A stretch of 22,841 bases of DNA from an uncultured Acetatifactor sp. GTDB taxonomy: Bacteria; Bacillota; Clostridia; Lachnospirales; Lachnospiraceae. The notes below the pieces were generated by a model, which was not told where the DNA came from, did not search any database, and saw only the letters and a list, made by a program, of their open reading frames with translations. Below, in pieces: positions 21,011 through 22,841 of this stretch; position 1 is the first letter of the stretch, and every line of letters begins with the position of its first letter. The position numbers were made by a program, and so were the translations under genes. The DNA lies in contig CAJUJN010000067.1 of NCBI GenBank assembly GCA_910586775.1, forward strand, positions 1 through 22,841, written 5' to 3'.

Positions 21011-21949
21011 ATGGCAGCAGTTACAGCGGCTATGGTCAAGGAATTGCGTGACCAGACTGGCGCCGGTATGACAGATTGTAAGAAGGCTCTGAGCGAGACC
21101 GATGGAAATATGGAAGAGGCCGTGGAGATCCTGCGTAAAAAGGGACAGGCCAAGGCAGTGAAGAAGGAGAGCAGGATTGCGGCAGAAGGTATCTGCTGTA
21201 TCGCTTCCGACGGAGATAAGAAGGCAGCGGTGGTGGAGGTAAATTCCGAGACGGACTTCGTGGCGAAGAACGAGACTTTCCAGGAGTTCGTAAAGGCTGT
21301 TGCAGCACAGGCAGTCCATTCTACTGCTGACAGTGTGGACGCACTGCTGGAGGAGAAATGGAATGAAGATGCTTCCAAGACTGTGAAGGAAGTGTTGGTT
21401 GATAAGATTGCCGTGATCGGCGAGAAGCTGAGCATCAGAAGATTCGAGCGCGTAGAGGCTTCTGAGGGCTGTGTTGCGACTTATGTACACGGCGGAGGAC
21501 GTATCGGCGTTATCGTTGAAGCGAAGACAAATGTTGTGAATGATGCTGTGAAAGAGGCCTTGACAAATCTGGCGATGCAGATTGCTGCATTGAGTCCAAA
21601 GTATGTAGCTACAGCTGATGTGTCTGAAGAGTATAAGGCACATGAGCGTGAGATCATTGCAGCACAGATCGAGCAGGATCCCAAGATGGCTGGAAAGCCT
21701 GAGAAGGTGATCGAGGGTGCCATCAACGGCCGTCTGAATAAGGAATTGAAGGAAGTATGCCTGTTAGAGCAGGTGTATGTAAAGGCAGAGGACGGGAAGC
21801 AGACCGTTGCGCAGTATATTGCACAGGTTGGCAAGGAGAATGGCGCAGAACTTAGCATCAGCGGATTTGTACGCTTTGAGACAGGGGAAGGCCTGGAGAA
21901 GAAGCAGGAAGATTTTGCGGCTGAGGTGGCTGCGCAGATGGGCATGTAA
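21011..21949 (+). CDS. tsf: Translation elongation factor Ts
   Basis: EF-Ts exchanges GDP for GTP on EF-Tu. The 312-residue protein starts MAAVTAAMVKELRDQTGAGM with the N-terminal UBA-like domain (TDCKKALSETDGNMEEAVEI), then the EF-Tu-contacting TDFVAKN at residues 81-87, two core subdomains (about 57-200 and 200-300) and a dimerisation-type insert. It is slightly longer than B. subtilis EF-Ts (about 293). AGGAGGATGAG before the ATG is the ribosome site. Codon use is biased as in rpsB. The usual partner rpsB lies 454 bases upstream, an unusually large gap, and pyrH does not follow within the window. Confidence 0.98.
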   Translation: MAAVTAAMVKELRDQTGAGMTDCKKALSETDGNMEEAVEILRKKGQAKAVKKESRIAAEGICCIASDGDKKAAVVEVNSETDFVAKNETFQEFVKAVAAQAVHSTADSVDALLEEKWNEDASKTVKEVLVDKIAVIGEKLSIRRFERVEASEGCVATYVHGGGRIGVIVEAKTNVVNDAVKEALTNLAMQIAALSPKYVATADVSEEYKAHEREIIAAQIEQDPKMAGKPEKVIEGAINGRLNKELKEVCLLEQVYVKAEDGKQTVAQYIAQVGKENGAELSISGFVRFETGEGLEKKQEDFAAEVAAQMGM

Positions 21950-21986
21950 GAGAAGTTTTCAAATCAGCACAGCGTAAAAAAATATG

Positions 21987-22050
21987 AGGCCCTGAAAGCC
22001 TTGTAATCACACATCTTTAAGTGGTTGCGGAGGATTTCAGGGCCTTTTTT
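21987..22050. terminator. Strong bidirectional terminator after tsf
   Basis: AGGCCCTGAAA (21987-21997) pairs perfectly with TTTCAGGGCCT (22035-22045), followed by TTTTTT up to 22050. The loop holds a second stem AATCAC/GTGGTT. On the opposite strand the same stem is followed by a run of seven T (complement of the A run at 21976-21982), so it can stop transcription in both directions. Confidence 0.92.
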
Positions 22051-22117
22051 GTGTTCTGAAAAGGGGAAGCGGAAATGCCGTCTTTTACCGTCTGGAATCG
22101 TCTAAAATCACTTCAAA

Positions 22118-22184
22118 TTGAGTATTACTCAAGGGCGATGTTGAGTAAAATGAGTATTCACAATCTTCGGCGAAGTTTACTCAA
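22118..22184. promoter_or_regulatory. Cluster of TTGAGTA palindromes, likely operator region
   Basis: A 15-base perfect palindrome TTGAGTATTACTCAA lies at 22118-22132. A second pair, TTGAGTAAA (22141-22149) and TTTACTCAA (22176-22184), forms a 9 bp inverted repeat enclosing a palindrome CTTCGGCGAAG (22165-22175). GAGTATT also repeats directly at 22120 and 22152, 32 bases apart, about three helical turns. The AT-rich segment between the tsf terminator and the next gene is the natural place for its promoter, though I see no clear -35/-10 pair. A dimeric repressor binding TTGAGTA is the simplest reading. Confidence 0.6.
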
Positions 22185-22250
22185 TTATAGCAGTTCCTTA
22201 AAACTCCCGATCTCACTTCATTTAAAAATTCAATATAAGGAGGCTGCATT

Positions 22251-22775
22251 ATGGACAGCACAGCGTTAAGAGCAGAGAAGCTGAAAGTGAATGGCTCTTC
22301 TCTGGTACCGCATGAGACGGAACAAAGACGAATCGGTACTGAGAATAGAGGTATGATTTTTAAGAACGGCGAACATGAATGTTTTTATTATGAGATGTTA
22401 AAACATATGAGGTTCCAGGATTGCTATCATAGAGCGTTGGTTTATGTGCTCGGAATATCTGGAGATACAAGGAGAAACTTCGAACGGATTTATGATGTTG
22501 AAAGCGGATGTGTACGAACCGAGTGCCTGCAGGAAGGCTGGCAGACCAGTAGGAGCAGGAGAATAATTCGGATGGCATTTAATCTGTACTGTAATGGTAC
22601 TCCCAGTGTCTATGATTATGAAAACAATGAGGAGCAAATGAAAGAGTGCCAATACTATACGGTGGAGGGTCTTTTCTGCTGTGAATATTCAGTTTATTTC
22701 TGGGAAGCTGTAAAAATAAGATATCCGGAATATGCCGTACAGAAAACCGGAGGATTGGAGGGGAAGAATGCTTAA
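22251..22775 (+). CDS. DUF6075 family protein, unknown function
   Basis: The 174-residue soluble protein contains a block that I place in the DUF6075 family: MIFKNGEHECFYYEMLKHMR, then CYHRALVYVLGISGDTRRNF and GCVRTECLQEGWQTSRSRRI, followed by RMAFNLYCNGTPSVYDYE. No catalytic motif is recognised. ATG at 22251 has an excellent ribosome site (AAGGAGG, seven bases upstream) and adds 34 residues before the internal Met at 22353 where the family block begins; the internal Met has a poorer site. The gene is separated from tsf by a strong terminator and the TTGAGTA operator-like region, so it is an independent unit, possibly accessory. Family recall is moderate. Confidence 0.72.
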   Translation: MDSTALRAEKLKVNGSSLVPHETEQRRIGTENRGMIFKNGEHECFYYEMLKHMRFQDCYHRALVYVLGISGDTRRNFERIYDVESGCVRTECLQEGWQTSRSRRIIRMAFNLYCNGTPSVYDYENNEEQMKECQYYTVEGLFCCEYSVYFWEAVKIRYPEYAVQKTGGLEGKNA

Positions 22776-22815
22776 AATCAGAATGCTGTTGCTGCCCTTT
22801 TATGTAGCCCTGTAA
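22768..22815 (+). CDS. Very short hydrophobic ORF overlapping the DUF6075 gene end
   Basis: A 15-codon ORF (MLKIRMLLLPFYVAL) starts with ATG at 22768, overlaps the upstream stop by eight bases, and has GGAGGGG about 6 bases upstream. The sequence is basic then hydrophobic, like the start of a small membrane protein, and the same frame stays hydrophobic after the stop (LLWLPVT) up to the window end. It may be a real micropeptide, the broken start of a longer membrane protein, or chance. Confidence 0.25.
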   Translation: MLKIRMLLLPFYVAL

Positions 22816-22841
22816 TTACTCTGGTTGCCTGTCACAGAATT

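Noticed and set aside
20771..21643. 290-codon minus-strand open frame opposite tsf and the tsf leader
   Set aside because: It is a shadow of EF-Ts; the translation is His/Leu/Cys-rich without domains, and there is no ribosome site.

Overview
The window is most consistent with the chromosome of a motile gut-type Clostridium relative, probably a Lachnospiraceae member. This rests on gene order and protein style (FliY instead of a short FliN, CheC/CheD present, purine-rich GGAGG ribosome sites before nearly every gene, all genes on the plus strand); no rRNA or other decisive taxonomic marker is present.

Positions 1-18592 are the distal part of one large flagellar operon, with gaps of a few bases and several stop/start overlaps. 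The order is motA (5' end cut off), motB, fliL, fliM, fliY, cheY, fliO, fliP, fliQ, fliR, flhB, flhA, flhF, flhG, a PilZ c-di-GMP brake gene, cheC, cheD, a small membrane protein, fliA/sigD, a FapA/DUF342 gene, a small unknown gene, and a membrane-anchored coiled-coil gene resembling swrB. Together they encode the stator, the C-ring switch, the type III export gate, flagellar placement (FlhF/FlhG), CheY-P removal and receptor adaptation (FliY, CheC, CheD) and the sigma factor for late flagellar genes. An internal sigma-A-type promoter sits just before fliA. The stator carries the residues of sodium-driven PomA/PomB motors. cheB, cheA and cheW, which lie between flhG and cheC in Bacillus subtilis, are absent from this position.

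Positions 18593-19503 hold a structured intergenic region and a gene for a membrane-anchored protein with an MltG/YceG-like C-terminal segment but no catalytic domain. Positions 19485-21949 hold rpsB and tsf. rpsB has a strong extended -10 promoter and a leader of about 270 bases. rpsB and tsf are separated by an unusually long (454 base) gap that contains a candidate three-way-junction RNA, a terminator, another nested hairpin and a possible ribosome-site switch before tsf. The order sigD - swrB - rpsB - tsf matches B. subtilis, so the join between the flagellar and translation operons appears to be ancient.

Positions 21950-22841 hold a strong bidirectional terminator, an AT-rich segment with repeated TTGAGTA palindromes that looks like an operator region, a gene that I place in the DUF6075 family, and a 15-codon ORF overlapping its end. 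pyrH and frr, the usual followers of tsf, do not appear before the window ends.

Most of the window is ordinary core biology. The parts least explained by known families are the noncoding structures around rpsB and tsf, the TTGAGTA cluster, the methionine-rich repeat linker of FliY, and the small unknown genes embedded in the flagellar operon.
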